A stretch of 64,000 nucleotides of DNA from Rhabdornis inornatus (Eukaryota; Chordata; Aves; Passeriformes; Rhabdornithidae), in the NCBI GenBank assembly GCA_013397075.1, contig VWZS01005955.1, positions 1-64,000 on the forward strand, read 5' to 3'. Both the position numbers and the translations under genes were made by a program. Each line of letters starts with the position of its first letter. The first letter of the stretch is position 1. The notes below the pieces were generated by a model. The model searched no databases. It was not told the DNA's origin and saw nothing but the letters and a program-made list of their open reading frames with translations. Positions 51,012 to 63,563 of this stretch are shown in pieces.

Positions 51012-51347
51012 TGTTATAAATGAGAGACAAAACTCTCGGTATTTAGCAAAATTTAGATTTCTTTATTGGATATAGAGAAAGCAAGCAGCGCGCTGGGGAA
51101 CGTGAGGGGTCACTGCCCACTCTACACTCCACCGAACCCCAGCCCNGTGAGCTGTAAGACCTTAGCACATCACAGCCACAGAAGACTGTGCTGATGGCAA
51201 GTTGTTCTTGCGCCTTTCTCATGCTAGTGACGTGCTCATTCTTCCATCTTCCACCACAGTTTTTGCTCATTTTGTTTCCTGTTCTCATTCTCTTCATAAT
51301 GTTTTTCCTCGGTACTTCTTTTTTATAAATAGAGCTGTTGCCCACCA
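51012..51347 (-). mobile_element. Possible LTR, antisense, with internal gap
   Basis: On the - strand the end reads AATAAAGAAATCTAAATTTT, then a short GAGAG/CTCTC stem, and finishes TTATAACA, a typical R-U5 end (AATAAA at plus 51062-51067). Flanks of ATAAG at 51007-51011 and 51348-51352 form a perfect 5-base duplication if the LTR spans 51012-51347. A single N at 51146 means part of the element is unresolved. The short distance from the proposed start to a TATAAA-like motif near 51325 is odd. A frame of 136 codons on the - strand overlaps but has no family resemblance. Confidence 0.45.
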
Positions 51348-51352
51348 ATAAG

Positions 51353-52140
51353 TCAATGTAGTTGTGCTGGTTTGGCACTAAAGACAGCCCACGGAAGTGA
51401 TTTTGTCCAAGAGGAGCAGCTAGGCTTCCTGTATGTCTAACAAAAACCATCAATGATTGGTTTTGAGAACTGACAACTGGTTTACACTGAAAGAGATAGA
51501 CACACTTCTGTGAGATTCACATTTTAAAATCAACAAACCCCGAGAAAGTTCTCTTTCCCTTCCGGCCACAGTACAAGTAATGCCAGCCCCGGCCCCTTCG
51601 TATGAGTCGTGAGCCTTGCTTGGGCCCGCGGCCGGGCTCTCTGACGCAGGACTTGGGAAGCCCGCCGAGCCCCGTTTTCAGACCGATCTCCTGATAGAAA
51701 CGGGGAGGGGAGGCCCGCGCGGCGGCTAAGATCTTAGTTTTCCCTCCCTCCCCCGGCGCGGCCGGGAGCCCCTGGCGCAGCAAAACATCTAGCCAACATT
51801 AAAACCCTGCCCTGCCGCCGCTCCGCGGGGTCTCCCCCACGCCCCGGAGGAGCGGCTCCGGGCGGCGAGGTCCTCCCCGCCTCGCCCCGCCCACACGGCG
51901 TCGGGGAGAGACAGCTAAGCCCCATTCTGGCAAGGGTCACCACCCCCTTTGCCTGCCGGGCAGGGAAGACCATCAGCCCGCGGCTTGAATTAAATGTAGC
52001 AAACGTCAAGAAACAGCCATACAGTCAGAAAAACCACCACCACTTTCTGGCTGGGCCCTTACGTAGCCCAGCCCCAGTGCGGCCTTAAAAAACCTTTAAT
52101 CGTGAATCACTCCAGGCCACCACCTGAAAAACATCACATG
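51353..52140. other. Isolated GC-rich, CpG-dense block of uncertain origin
   Basis: From about 51540 to 52000 the sequence is strongly GC-rich with many CpG pairs and GC-box motifs (CGCCCCGCCC near 51885), unlike the AT-rich surroundings. Two readings are possible: a CpG-island promoter of an unrecognised, perhaps noncoding, transcript, or the GC-rich part of a retroviral element next to the 51.0-kb LTR. On the - strand a reading frame runs with a single TGA from about 51783 through 51517 and on to 51353 and beyond, but it resembles no known family and is not called as a gene. The segment starting TGTGCTGGTTTGGC at 51366 resembles starts of some avian LTRs (weak recollection). Confidence 0.5.
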
Positions 52141-53215
52141 ACTATTCGCAGGTATTAAGTCTTTCACTACCCAAAAATAAAACTTGCAAATACTTTGTTC
52201 TCTCTCCTGAGTAAAAGAAGAAAACCAAGATGAAAATACGCACAAAAACAGCATAAAAACACTAAAGTCAAATAAAAAGAAAAGCCAGGTCCCAGATGAA
52301 GGAAGGAAGGAAGTCCTGAACTGAAATTTCTCTTGTTTTAAACGATGAGAAAAAGACTCTTATTTCCCTATAACACATAGAAATTATGAAGTAAATTAAT
52401 GTTTTAACTGTAAATATGAGCAAAAGCATTGGTTAAAATAAGCAAATGTTAAAATAGCTATAATCCCATAAATTTAAATAGGGGAAAAAAAAAATCTCTG
52501 CTGCCCCCAGAAAGAAGAAAAAAAAAACCCCTCTGTTTTCTAAAACAAAAAAACCTTTCATTTAAAGTGCACCCCATAAATTAATATAGTCCTCAATAAT
52601 TGTTGTAAAAAAACTGTTAGTCGAAAAAAGAATTTTTACATAGCAATCAAATTTCCATTCTCCCGAGTGGCTGATCACTGTAACATTGAGGCCAGGAAAA
52701 AACAATTTTCCTGTATAAAAATCTCCATAGACTGAAGGAAAAAGTCTCCTCTCTCAAGTAAATAAATAAAATACTTTTTTTTTAAAAAAATAGTAAATTA
52801 ATGAATTTGATTCTGTATGTTGTCAATAAAAAAAAGAAAAGTGTTCTAAAACTTTTGTTCTAATTTTTATTATTTTTCCTTGTAGTTTCTAATAATAAAA
52901 ATTTTCTTTATACCCTTTAAAGTTTAAGCCTGTTTTGCCTTCCTCCTAATCCTATCTCACAGCAAGGAATGAGTAAATAATTCTAATAATTTAGCCAGTG
53001 CTAAACCCAAAACAGTAGTATAATCTCATAATTATTTATTTTACTCCGTGTTTCCTTCCTTTCTGTTGTACGGACAAGCATAAAACTTTGCAAGGATTCA
53101 GGTACATATTATGGAACTAGCAGACTCTTTTCCATAGAATATATTCTGAGACCTGTGAAAGGAAATAAAGTTACCCTGTGTGTCTATGTATTCTTGATAG
53201 ATTGTTCCTCAATGA
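52141..53215. other. A-rich DNA without recognised genes
   Basis: Many short A-runs and AAATAAA-type motifs on the + strand; no exon or repeat family recognised. Confidence 0.5.
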
Positions 53216-53219
53216 CTTT

Positions 53220-54094
53220 TATTATACAGTATGGGGGCCCATGATATTTAACATCTGTTTTAGAACTGGGATGATGGGACAAATTTGCACTCTTTCCAAA
53301 TTAGCAGGTTATACAAAACTGGGAGGAGTGGTGAGTACACCAGATGATGGTGTTGTCATTAAGATGAGCCTCAGTAGGCTGGTGAAATGGGGTGTGATCA
53401 GCAAAGGAAAGTCCTACATCTGAGAAGGAACAGCCATAGGCACCAGTACATGCAGGGGGCTGACTGTCTGAAAGGCAGCTCTGCAGTGGAGTGGACCTTG
53501 GGGACCTTGGGGTCCTGGCAGATAGTGGGGTGACAGCCAGCAGTGCACCCTTGGGGCAAAGAAGGCCAACAGAATCCTGGGCTATGTTAAGAAGACTTTT
53601 GCCAGCAAGCCAAGGGTGGTGATGCTTCCCCTTCACAGAGCTGGAGTGCTGTGTCCAGTTCTGGGCTTGCCCATACAAGAAGGATACAGACTTCCAGCAG
53701 CGAGTAGAGCAAGAACTGTGAAGATGCTTGTGAGACTGGAGCATATCTACTGTGAGGACAGTCCAAGAAAGTCAGGACTGTTTAGCCTGTGAAACAGAAG
53801 GCTCGAGGAGGATCTCATATACCTATATAAATGCCTTTATGGGAGAGATGAGGGAGTCAAACTTCTCAGTGGCACCCTGTGATACAACAATTGACAATGG
53901 GCACAAGAAAGCATCTTTCATTGTACATGTGGTCCAACACTGGAATAGGTTGTCTGAGGGATTGTAGGGTCTGGCCTTACTGATACTCAAACTTGGCTGG
54001 GCACCTCCCTGAGCAACCTGTTCTAGTAACCCTGCTTGAGCAGTGGGTTGGACGAGATGCTCTCAAGAGCTTCCTTCCAACCTAAATGATTTTG
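53220..54094 (+). mobile_element. CR1 LINE, 3' part with end of ORF2, sense
   Basis: The segment ACAAAACTGGGAGGAGTGG, ACACCAGATGATGG, GGAAAGTCCTACATCTGAGA, TGGGCTATGTTAAGAAGAC, TGTCCAGTTCTGGGCTTG, TGGTCCAACACTGGAATAGG and finally GGGTTGGACGAGATGCTCTC with CTTCCTTCCAACCT follows the CR1 consensus order through the end of the reverse transcriptase ORF and the 3' untranslated region. Stops and indels break the coding part, including a probable small deletion near 53405. The copy is 5'-truncated and inactive. The 3' tail repeat is reduced to AAATGATTTTGAG. Confidence 0.93.
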
Positions 54095-57000
54095 AGAACA
54101 CAAACAGAAGCAGTAAGTAGGCTGAGCTTTGGGAGAGAACCTTTGGATTTAAATTATGTAGATATTCATGATAGAATATGTCAAAATGCATCTCTGAACA
54201 ATGAGCTTAGTGTCTTTTTCACTCTATATACAGTTAATTTAGTATAAGTCTTATTTCTTTTATCCTTCATCCCTTATGTCTTTGCTGCATTCTGATTTTT
54301 GTTCCAGGATGGAAAAACCTAGTATGAAAAAAACAGTGCTAGAACTGAACCTCTGCAGTTAAAGAAGAGAAAAAACAGTGAATTGGTGAAGGGAAGGAAT
54401 GTCTGGCACAGCTGTTCCCAAGAGCTTTTGCTCACCTTTAGCAGAGCTGATAAATATGACAGATATGACAGGAGCAGTAAAGGATTATTCATCTTTTGCT
54501 TTTAATGTAAGGTTAAATGTATCTAAATGCAAATGTTTTTATCCAAAGATTTTTTATGTTTCAGGATAATTCATTGAATTGCGAATTGAATGAGGTTTTA
54601 AGACTCTGGATCTTAGGCAAAATGCAGAAAAATCTTCTAATATCTGTTGCAGAGTTTTTCATCTATACATCTTGAATTGTTTTGTGAAGGAATGATTTTT
54701 TTTTTTTTAATGGGGATAAATCAAAGCAGACAGAAATTTGAAGAACTTGCTGATGTTCCCAGGGTGCATGAAGGTAGAGCCAAAACCAGAAACCGATTTC
54801 TGAGCTCCAGTGTGGCTCATTCTATCTGATGAAAAGGTTTTCCTTTTGTCTTTACATTCTTTGTTCTGAAGAAAACATGAATTGTCTCTCCCCTCACATG
54901 CTATGCTCTTAGAGTCAATATTTGTCCTAGGATTCAGCCTCTCAAGTGTAAAGGACAACTTGTTTCTGCGCTTTTGGGGTTGGGGACTAAGCACTTGTGG
55001 TTAATATAACTGAGGGATTAATGTTCCTAGATTTTCTGTGGTAGAAAGAAAGAAAAATGTTGTTTCAGCCTGTCAGTGTTGGAGCTGGAATGATGACAAA
55101 TATTTAATCTCTTTGCAATTTTGAAATCTATCTTGCTTATTTAGTGGGTTAAGTGAGCCTTTAGTAAATAGTTTTATTTATTATTTGATTGGTTTTTAAT
55201 ATTTGAAGGTCTTCTTTAATATAAATGGAAGAAAAATTCAAAATAAGTCAACCCATTAATAATTAAAAATACATTTAGAAAATGTTGTTCAAACAGCTGA
55301 GCTTTCATAATTTTTTTTAAGGTGCTTTTTCCCCCTCAAGCCATTTGATGACGTTAAATTGACAAATGCCACATTGTTGCTAAATATCACCTGGACTCAA
55401 CAGTTTCACACAGTTCTGCTTAACTTACTGGCAAGATACTTGGAGGACTGGGTACTTCAGAGGACATAAATTCTGCTGCTTTGCCTGTTCTCGCATAAAT
55501 TTTTTACTTTTGTGGAGTGATTGTGACAACAAGCACTTACTTACAGTTTATCTGTGAAAGTGAACTCAGTGGCTCATTTTTTAATTTTTATTTTTTTTAA
55601 ATTCTCTTTTGGAGCAGGACATGCTTTGCTTCTCCCTTGTTCCTTCAGTGATCTATTTCTTTCTTCAACCTGTCTTTCTCTGAAGAACAGGAATGTTGAT
55701 GCCAGTCAATGAAAGTTACATACTACAAACAATTAATTTCTGTGGAGAGGGGAAGTGTCAGTAAAAGTAGCATTTATAATTTTTCTTCTTTCTGCCCAGT
55801 GAAGAAACTTGCAAGGGATTGTAAATCTGATGCTTGGGAGTCCTGTTCAGGGCAGGCTGGCAGGTTTCCCCTTCCGCTCTGCAGGTTATGTAAGCTTCCT
55901 CTTCCTGTTGCAGAGGGTAGGAACAGTATTGGTTTACTGTTTAAAGTATCTGTGTGCGATTTACGACAAGAAACAGTCTTCAGGATGGGTTTTGATATCC
56001 TCAGACAAAAAAAGTGGAATCCATGCAGGGATGGAACATTCCATTGAACACTCTAGATATTCAGCCAAAATCTGATCCTGGCACTCATTCAGAATTGGAA
56101 GACTGGAAACAGGTATGAAAATCCAGCTTAATATCAGACTGCTGCCTTTATTAAAACCCAGAAAGCATAGGAAAATAGAGTTTTATGCCTTTTTCTGCTC
56201 CATTCTTTTACTCAGTCTGTCTTTGGTGCAGTTTTGTGCATGTTCCTATGACAGGCTGTGGCCCCTTCTCTTCTGTTCACACTGGCTGTGTGTTCCCAGC
56301 TTTTTTCCTTTAATTGGTACATCTCCGACTAAAAGGTACTGAACATCCATGTTTGTCCTTAGAACTAGCCCCCCTCCAAACACATACACACATACTCCAC
56401 CCCTCTGTGGCATATTTCACCTAGGATCCTGAAAGGCTGGCCGAAAGGAAGGGGCAGAGGGAAGGCTACAAGACAGTGAGTCTGGAGGAGATGGAAGGAA
56501 ATACTTTTTTCCTTTGCTTTCTGACAAAAATCCCATGTTACACAGCATAGTTACGTAGAACTACAATCCAAGATCCCAGTCCTTTACCAGGGAAAGCTAC
56601 ACTGTGAAAGAGTGGTAACATATTACTATTGCAGTATAAGATTGAGGTGTACCAAGCCTGATTCTGAGAGTCACATGTCGTTACCCAACACAGAGTTGGG
56701 GTATCTGGAACTTCTTGTGTTTGATACATATGATACAACTCTTCAGTTGACCCAAAGATGAACTGATGGTCAAGGAATAGTCTTGAACATTAGAGAGAAC
56801 AACTCAAATTTTAGCACAGGAAGAGGGAGAAAGAATATTTTATGCTGGCTTTAGCCGATCTGTCTAGGAAGGTAAATCGTACTAAAACTGCTACCTGAAC
56901 TTTCATATTTCTTCTTTTTTCCTGTCCCATATTTCCACACTCCTGGTATTGAATTATTATTCAAAACCTTATTAATCATTGGTGTTCATGTGCAAAGATA

Positions 57001-60000
57001 GTAAATGAGAATTTGTGGGATAATGTTTCATCTCATATTTTTTATTTTTAGGGCTGATGCTGACAGGATATAGGTATAGGATTAGAAAAGTCAAAAGGGA
57101 ATACAGCATGTGTGTGTTCAAGACAAAACAATATGTCATGCATTACCTCACATTGTCTTGGAACGGGCCCAAACTCTCCCATTATTTTAAGTAGAGCATG
57201 AATGAAATTACCAACTAGCACTTCCAAAATTGTGGAGGAAGAAAGTTGCATAAACCTGTCACAAATACTCCTGTATCTTGTTCTTTTTTTTTCATTTGAG
57301 CTAGCTGAAGTCTTAGAACCTGTGTTTTTGAACAATTTGTGAGAGGTAGTTGAAAAGCAAAAAATTGGTGGATGCTTTTTAATGGATTTTTCAGCTGGTG
57401 TTACTATTTACTCAGTGATTGTCTTCCTACTGATGGCCTACCAGCAACATTATCTTCCCTGACTGCCTTTCCAAGTCAGAGCTCTTTTCTTGATGCAACT
57501 TTTGGTCTACCTGATGCCTAAAACTATCTTCTAATGGTACTATCAATGTTTTCTAATGTACACACAACTTGACCTAGAATAGTAATACTGGAATTGCATT
57601 TATATGTGGCAGGAATCATAAAGTGAAATGTATTGTGGTCTTATGAGAAAACTCATGAAAGTCTGTGTTGACATCTTTAATATCAAATCTGTGGTCTTAC
57701 ATCCTTACAGTAAATGTTAGATCTGTTTTTGTTACCAATTCAAGATGATTCATCTTAGGACATAGGACACATGAGATTCCTAAATAAATACCATGTCATG
57801 ACAGCACAATAAAACTCTAATATTAAAAAGTTTAGTGTGTGTGAGTATTCAGACAACATGATGTACCCCATCAGCTCATACATTAAAAAAATCCCAAGAA
57901 TAAAACCTTCCAGATGGTATGAGAAGTGTTTTCATAGCATGACTATATGGTAAAGAAAACATGTAGTTCATTTAACTACAGTATTGAATTACTGACACTC
58001 CCAGGCAATACTAGAAATCATGCCATGGAGGCAGAAAATAAAAGAATGTCACATGGAAAAAAGAGGACTATTTCTTATTGATCATCAAAGGGGTATAGAC
58101 AGGTTCTTCATGTGGAAACTAAGCAACGACAGCCAAACAGAGGGAGTAGTTACATAAGAGTATTTAACAGCACTTTCATTTTCCAGAGATAAAATTAAAA
58201 GTGCCAGAATGTTCAAAATTTGCTTCTGCTTGTCAACTTTCTATGAGGACCAGAGGGTCATTTTAATCAAAATGACGTCATATTGGGACAGCTTTGCTGA
58301 TAGATTATTAAGACAAATTACTAGTATACACTTGTCCCAGATGCCTTATTGATGTCAGTTTGTAGGAGGAAATGGGAGGACTTACAGTATATGCTTAGCT
58401 CATTAAAAGCAATTTGCAATCAAAGTTAGCAATTCTGAGAAGAGCTTAATCCTAGAGCTGTCACTAGGCATTATTTTCAGATTCCTGACATATCTACATT
58501 AACACAGGTTATACGTAAAAGTTAATAGGATCTAGGATATTTCATTATGTAAAACAATCTACTGTTTTTATTAGAACAACCACATATTCTCTGTGCAGAA
58601 GAGGCAGTGGCATAATAAGATAGAACTTCTAAGTTGGGTGCATTTACAAGTTTTTATAATATCTATCAAAATAATTCCAAGTGACTATTTTTATCCTGGA
58701 CAGCAGCTGGTGGACCTTTGGTCTGCCTACACAGTGTTTAGGCTTTGATGGTTAGTGGCTATGCCTACTGTATTGCTCCCTCTCCTGCCCCAATTCAAAT
58801 TTATGTTGACATTTTTCCTCTCAAGGCAGTGAATATTATATTGTAATTAACTGTGGAAGCTGGAATATTTGACAGATATTTAATGACAAGTCACCACTTT
58901 CAAATATGATCAGTATGCTGCTATGCTTAAGAAAAGATCGTATTGCTGCATCTCCAGTTAGAAACAAGGAAAAAAAGGCTGTTGAATCTGCCTCATGAGA
59001 GCTTCAGGTGTTTTACCTGTTTCATTTTCCCCAAACACAGACCTTCAAGCTTATTCACTATAATAGCTATGAGTCAATAATAGAAACTCCTACATTAGGG
59101 GAACACTTCTCCAGCTACATATATCTCTCTAAATAATACAAAACAAGGGCAGACATTTAATTCTGAATATATAAATTCTTTTCCATTTTAGAATTGGCCA
59201 TGTGAAACTTTTTCTTTTAGAGAACTTGGAAAAATGAAAGGTCTGAACAACCAAAAGAGTTGCTGAAAGTACATATGAGGATAATAGAGTAAGTGATTTT
59301 TAAAAAATAACCAAAAATGAAATTAATTAGCTTCTAGGAGTATGTGAAAGAAAGACATTCTGGGTAGGAAGCATGCTAATACAATACCATCATCTTTATC
59401 CTACGTTTTGCGTAAGATGTCTTTTTGCAGTGGTATCCCTGCAACCTTGTTGGAAATACTGGTGCATCCCGTAGTATTAATACTCGCTTTTTCCCTTCAA
59501 AGCAGGGCATGAAGAGATGCTGTAAGAGCACAACTGAAGAGCACAACTCCCAGGGAAATTGAGGTGCTGCATGGTCTGGAATGCAGATCTTAGATTCTCA
59601 CTGTGGTTCTTACTAGTTCTGTGGAGATTTGTCTGCACATCAGGAGCCAAGGGAAGCATTTGACAGGTAGGACCCTCCCTTGGACCATTCTGCTTGCATC
59701 TTTCATCCTTTAGCAATGAAGCTGCAGTACGTGTCTTACTGATTTCTCTTCTAAATAAGAAAAGTGGTCTGTCAGGAGCTGCTCAGTTGTTTCTGACAAC
59801 TCCAACCCTATGCTAATCGTAACTCTGGCATGGTATTCTCCATCTGTGTGGAAGAAAAGAGCATAGGAGGAGGGGGTAGCAGCAGTGGTGAGGATACACT
59901 AGTGCTACAGCATTCACTAATGCTAAAGCAAGACCGTCACACATTGTTATTGTGATTAATTATTCCCCTCAATGTGCTTAGTGTATCCTGATGCAAGAAA

Positions 60001-62474
60001 TAAAAGGAATGACAGGCAGTGTTTACTCTGCCTTTCCCTACCATGGTACCTGAGAATTCTCTGGCCTTCTTGTGGCTGTGCTGTCTGTATCTTTGCTAGA
60101 TTTGTAGCATATTTCTTTTCTACAGCAGGCAAACTTCTGTCTTCTCTAGAGATGTAGTGGGGATCATGCTTCTTCATCCAGAAGCTTTTAGCTTCTGATT
60201 TGTTGCCTGCTTCCTTCACAGTGGAGGCTTTAATTTTTGTTGCTGCATTGATGATCATCTTTGGAGAAACGTAAGTCTAATAGGACATAGTAGAAAGAAA
60301 CAAAAAGGGTAATTTTGTTATATTGTCTTATTTTATGGCAAAGAGAACTTGACTCTTTGATGCCTTCTTCACTGGGCTCAACACAGGACTTTTTGAAAAG
60401 AAAGTGTACTTTGCACAGAGGAAACTGTGGAGAAAGCAATCAGTGTGGTGGGAGAGTTTTTACTGCATTTGTGATGGAATGAAACACAGAGACCAAACAT
60501 TCAATGATGTGAAAGGCTATGCGTGAAGTGCTCTTACTTACGAGGACGATGAATGCATGTTGAAATTACCTTTACAGGAATAGCAACAAATGATCTCTGT
60601 ATCTTCCCCTCCTACTCCCTCAAAGCTCTCAAGGCTGCATTTCTAATCAATGAAAAGCAGGCATCTCAAACCCATGCCAAGAGGAATAACTTCAGCATTC
60701 AAGCTCTGCTTTGGATTAAATGTTAGTTGTGTACCCTATATTGTCAGGTTATAAGAAATGAAAAGATAATGATAAATTCAGTTATAATTCTCTATGTCTA
60801 CCTTCATGTCCTGTTACTCAAATTCCAGTGTTGCAAACAAAACTCTCATTAAGTGCTAATGATTATAATCATGCAACTCTTTATATCATATCATTGTCAA
60901 TAATTACATACACACATTCTTAAGCTGGAATCTTTCTTTATTAAAAATACATTTCCTTTCAGGGGCTTCAGTCACTAGACTGTGGAGTGAAAGTAAATTA
61001 GGCTGTAGCAGGCATTGCAGCTATAGTTACTACTTCGTCCAATATTGCAAGTTATTATAAGCTTGTATGATTGAAACTGCTATAGATAAGCATGCAGTAA
61101 TATTTTCACTGTCACCATGATCACTGACTGAGATAAAAACTTGATGTTCTATTTTTGTTCTGGATAGAGAAAAATAAGGAGGGGTAAATGGGGGGAAAAG
61201 GACTTCAAGTCTTGCAATGATATGCAAGGAAAAAAATTTCCAAGCCTAAAAGAGGCCCACACATACGTCAGTGATGACACGCAGCTCTCAGAGGATTTAG
61301 TGTTAAAGGGACATCTGCTAATTTTATTTGCAAGAGAGGAGAAAGCATGCACATTCAAGATACTTGTATCATTTTTAAATCACGGCCATCTTTTTCTCGG
61401 TGGTAAACGTGGAATGTTTTTAAAGGCCAGAGTTAGCATAAAAATCTATTGGTTGCTATGGAGACCACTTACCACACAGGACTGCACTGTGTTCAACTCT
61501 GTGATTTTCTCTATTCAAAGGTTTGCTATTGTCAAAAAACAAATTAGTTTTTCCGTTTTTTATTGCAAAGTTCATTATGAGAAAGGTAATAAATAACATG
61601 GTATTTTATTCGTGGATAGGTGTCATGTGGGAATTAATCAGGGTACTATTCCTTATATTTGCCATTTAAAAATAATTATAGCAAAATTTGCTATTGTTAG
61701 GAAACAAAACAGATTTTGATCATTCAGTGTAAGTGAACATGAAGCAAAGCAGGTAGTTGGAAGTCTGATCCCAACAAAATTATATGGTAATACAGCTTTT
61801 CACACCTACAGAGCACTTAGTAACAAAGCACTGAAAGAGAAAGAAAGATTAAGCCCTGTTAGAGTAAAACTTTTTACCTGAGGTGCATTACTTCTCTCTT
61901 TATGAAAGGAAAGATGGGTTTAGGACCTCATGCTCACTGAATTATTCATGCTCTCTTTTGCATCTCAGATGTTTAGGGTTGAAACTGGTAGAAGTTATTA
62001 TTAGCAGAAGCACAAATCTAACTAGGTACAGGAGTTCAGTGAAAATTTGTTCAGCTGTTTCTCCTGAAGTGTTTGTCTAATTACAGCAAATGCTTTCTGT
62101 CAAACTGTCCAGCACACCCACCCCCAAAAAGAATACATTCAGGAGGGATGTGGAAAGTGTTTTATTTGGAATATATTTGAAACTGAGGCTCTGTTTCTTT
62201 CTATATTTGAAAGTGAGAGAGACAATTCATAGAAGTATCATGGGAAGTCTTTTATATTACTTAAAGATATTTCAAAGACAAATTGATGTCAGTAAGTTCT
62301 TTCTCACTTTTTAAAAATAACATCTTAGTCTAATTTCTGATTACTTGAGGAATGCATGAATATGTTCAGCATATATACTTTCAGCATTTGAGATTTGCAC
62401 CTGTCCCCTCCTTGGTGCATTCTGTACCTAAATTCAGAGCTGCTGTAAGAGGTACAGCTTCACTGACTTCAGAA

Positions 62475-62520
62475 AAATGCTGGTGCTGCTTTTGGTGTGA
62501 GAAATGCTGGTGCTGCTTTT
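62475..62520. repeat. 27-bp-period direct repeat
   Basis: AAATGCTGGTGCTGCTTTT occurs at 62475 and again at 62502 with no differences in the 19-base core. Confidence 0.9.
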
Positions 62521-62984
62521 TACTCACACAACACAGTAAGAGGCCTCAGCTCATCTTGGAGGTTTCTCTGTGGATTTTCTGTATTTAACTATTCGTTTGG
62601 CTTTTATGTAATGGGTAGATTTTTGTGCAATGTAGGTTGTCTCTAGTGATTTTGTAGGACCACTAGACAAATGAAAGGATATCTGAGACATGGTGGTTTA
62701 TGATGGTCATTTTTAGAAATGCTGAGTTTGTAGGTAATGCAGTGAAGATTGCTTAATTGCAAATCTAGTTTTTTGCCAAACATTTGTGTGCATATAAGTA
62801 ATTTAGATTTCACTTTCCTAGTCAAATGACTCTTCTGCTAAATACCAACTGTACAGTGTCAAGTCCTTATAATTAATGTATTGCAAGCATGCTATTAAGA
62901 CAAATTAGATTGAAACACATGAAGAAAAATGAAAGCATAATTTAATTCCAGCTATTGGCAGTCTCTTCAAGAATTATTATGCAG

Positions 62985-63215
62985 TTGGCCTCCTCCTGTG
63001 CAGCTCTGTTTTAGCAGAGCGTGCACTGTTTCGCACTGCATGCAAACTAAAGCAGAAATTAGTCTTTAAAAAGGAATGTGTAGAGGAATGGCTAGCCGAC
63101 AAAGGCCATGTTCCCATGCAGCAGATAGCTAAATTCGCACAGCGCAGCAAAAACAAGTGTAGCTGGTGTGATTAATTGGCAAGGTCATCATCTCCTTATC
63201 AGAAAGGCGGTTTTA
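62985..63215. promoter_or_regulatory. Candidate conserved noncoding element
   Basis: This stretch is less repetitive and less AT-rich than its surroundings and packs recognisable binding-site words: octamer ATGCAAA (63040-63046), homeodomain GATTAATTGG (63169-63178) and a GATA-type CTTATC near 63194. Conservation cannot be judged from one sequence, so this is a suggestion only. Confidence 0.25.
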
Positions 63216-63563
63216 CAACAACAGAGTGTTGCAGTTAGAGAAAGAAGAAACTTTGCAGCTGGACGACCACAGGAATGTGGAACGGGAAGGGGTGAACACT
63301 TAAAATGCTGTCCAACAGTGAGCTTGCTTTTGCACTATGTATGAGCTTAATTAGTGATAGTATATAATGAACCAAAGATTGCTAATAAATGAGACTTGCT
63401 GATCACTCATATTGAGTGCTGTTTGTCTCCCGCCGATTCATCAGGAATGCTCTAGTTTAAACAGGCTAGTGTGGGCTACTTAGGCAAAACTAACTGGTGA
63501 CACTATGTTGATAGTAATAGACAAGGGAATCTGACTCACAAATGGTTCAGAAGAAAACATATT

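Larger units (their letters stand above)
54095..63563. other. AT-rich DNA without recognised genes
   Basis: About 9.5 kb with no recognisable exon, RNA gene or large repeat. A 27-bp-period duplication lies at 62475-62520, an RFX-like motif at 61452 and a candidate conserved noncoding block at about 62985-63215. Confidence 0.55.

Noticed and set aside
51043..51453. 136-codon frame on the - strand as a protein gene
   Set aside because: It crosses an N and a probable LTR, starts at a TTG in the computed frame, and matches no known family. It is kept only as part of the CpG-block finding.
53301..53744. 147-codon open frame on the - strand
   Set aside because: It is the antisense of the CR1 element at 53220-54094.
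61222..61596. 124-codon open frame on the + strand
   Set aside because: No family resemblance and no supporting signals; treated as chance.
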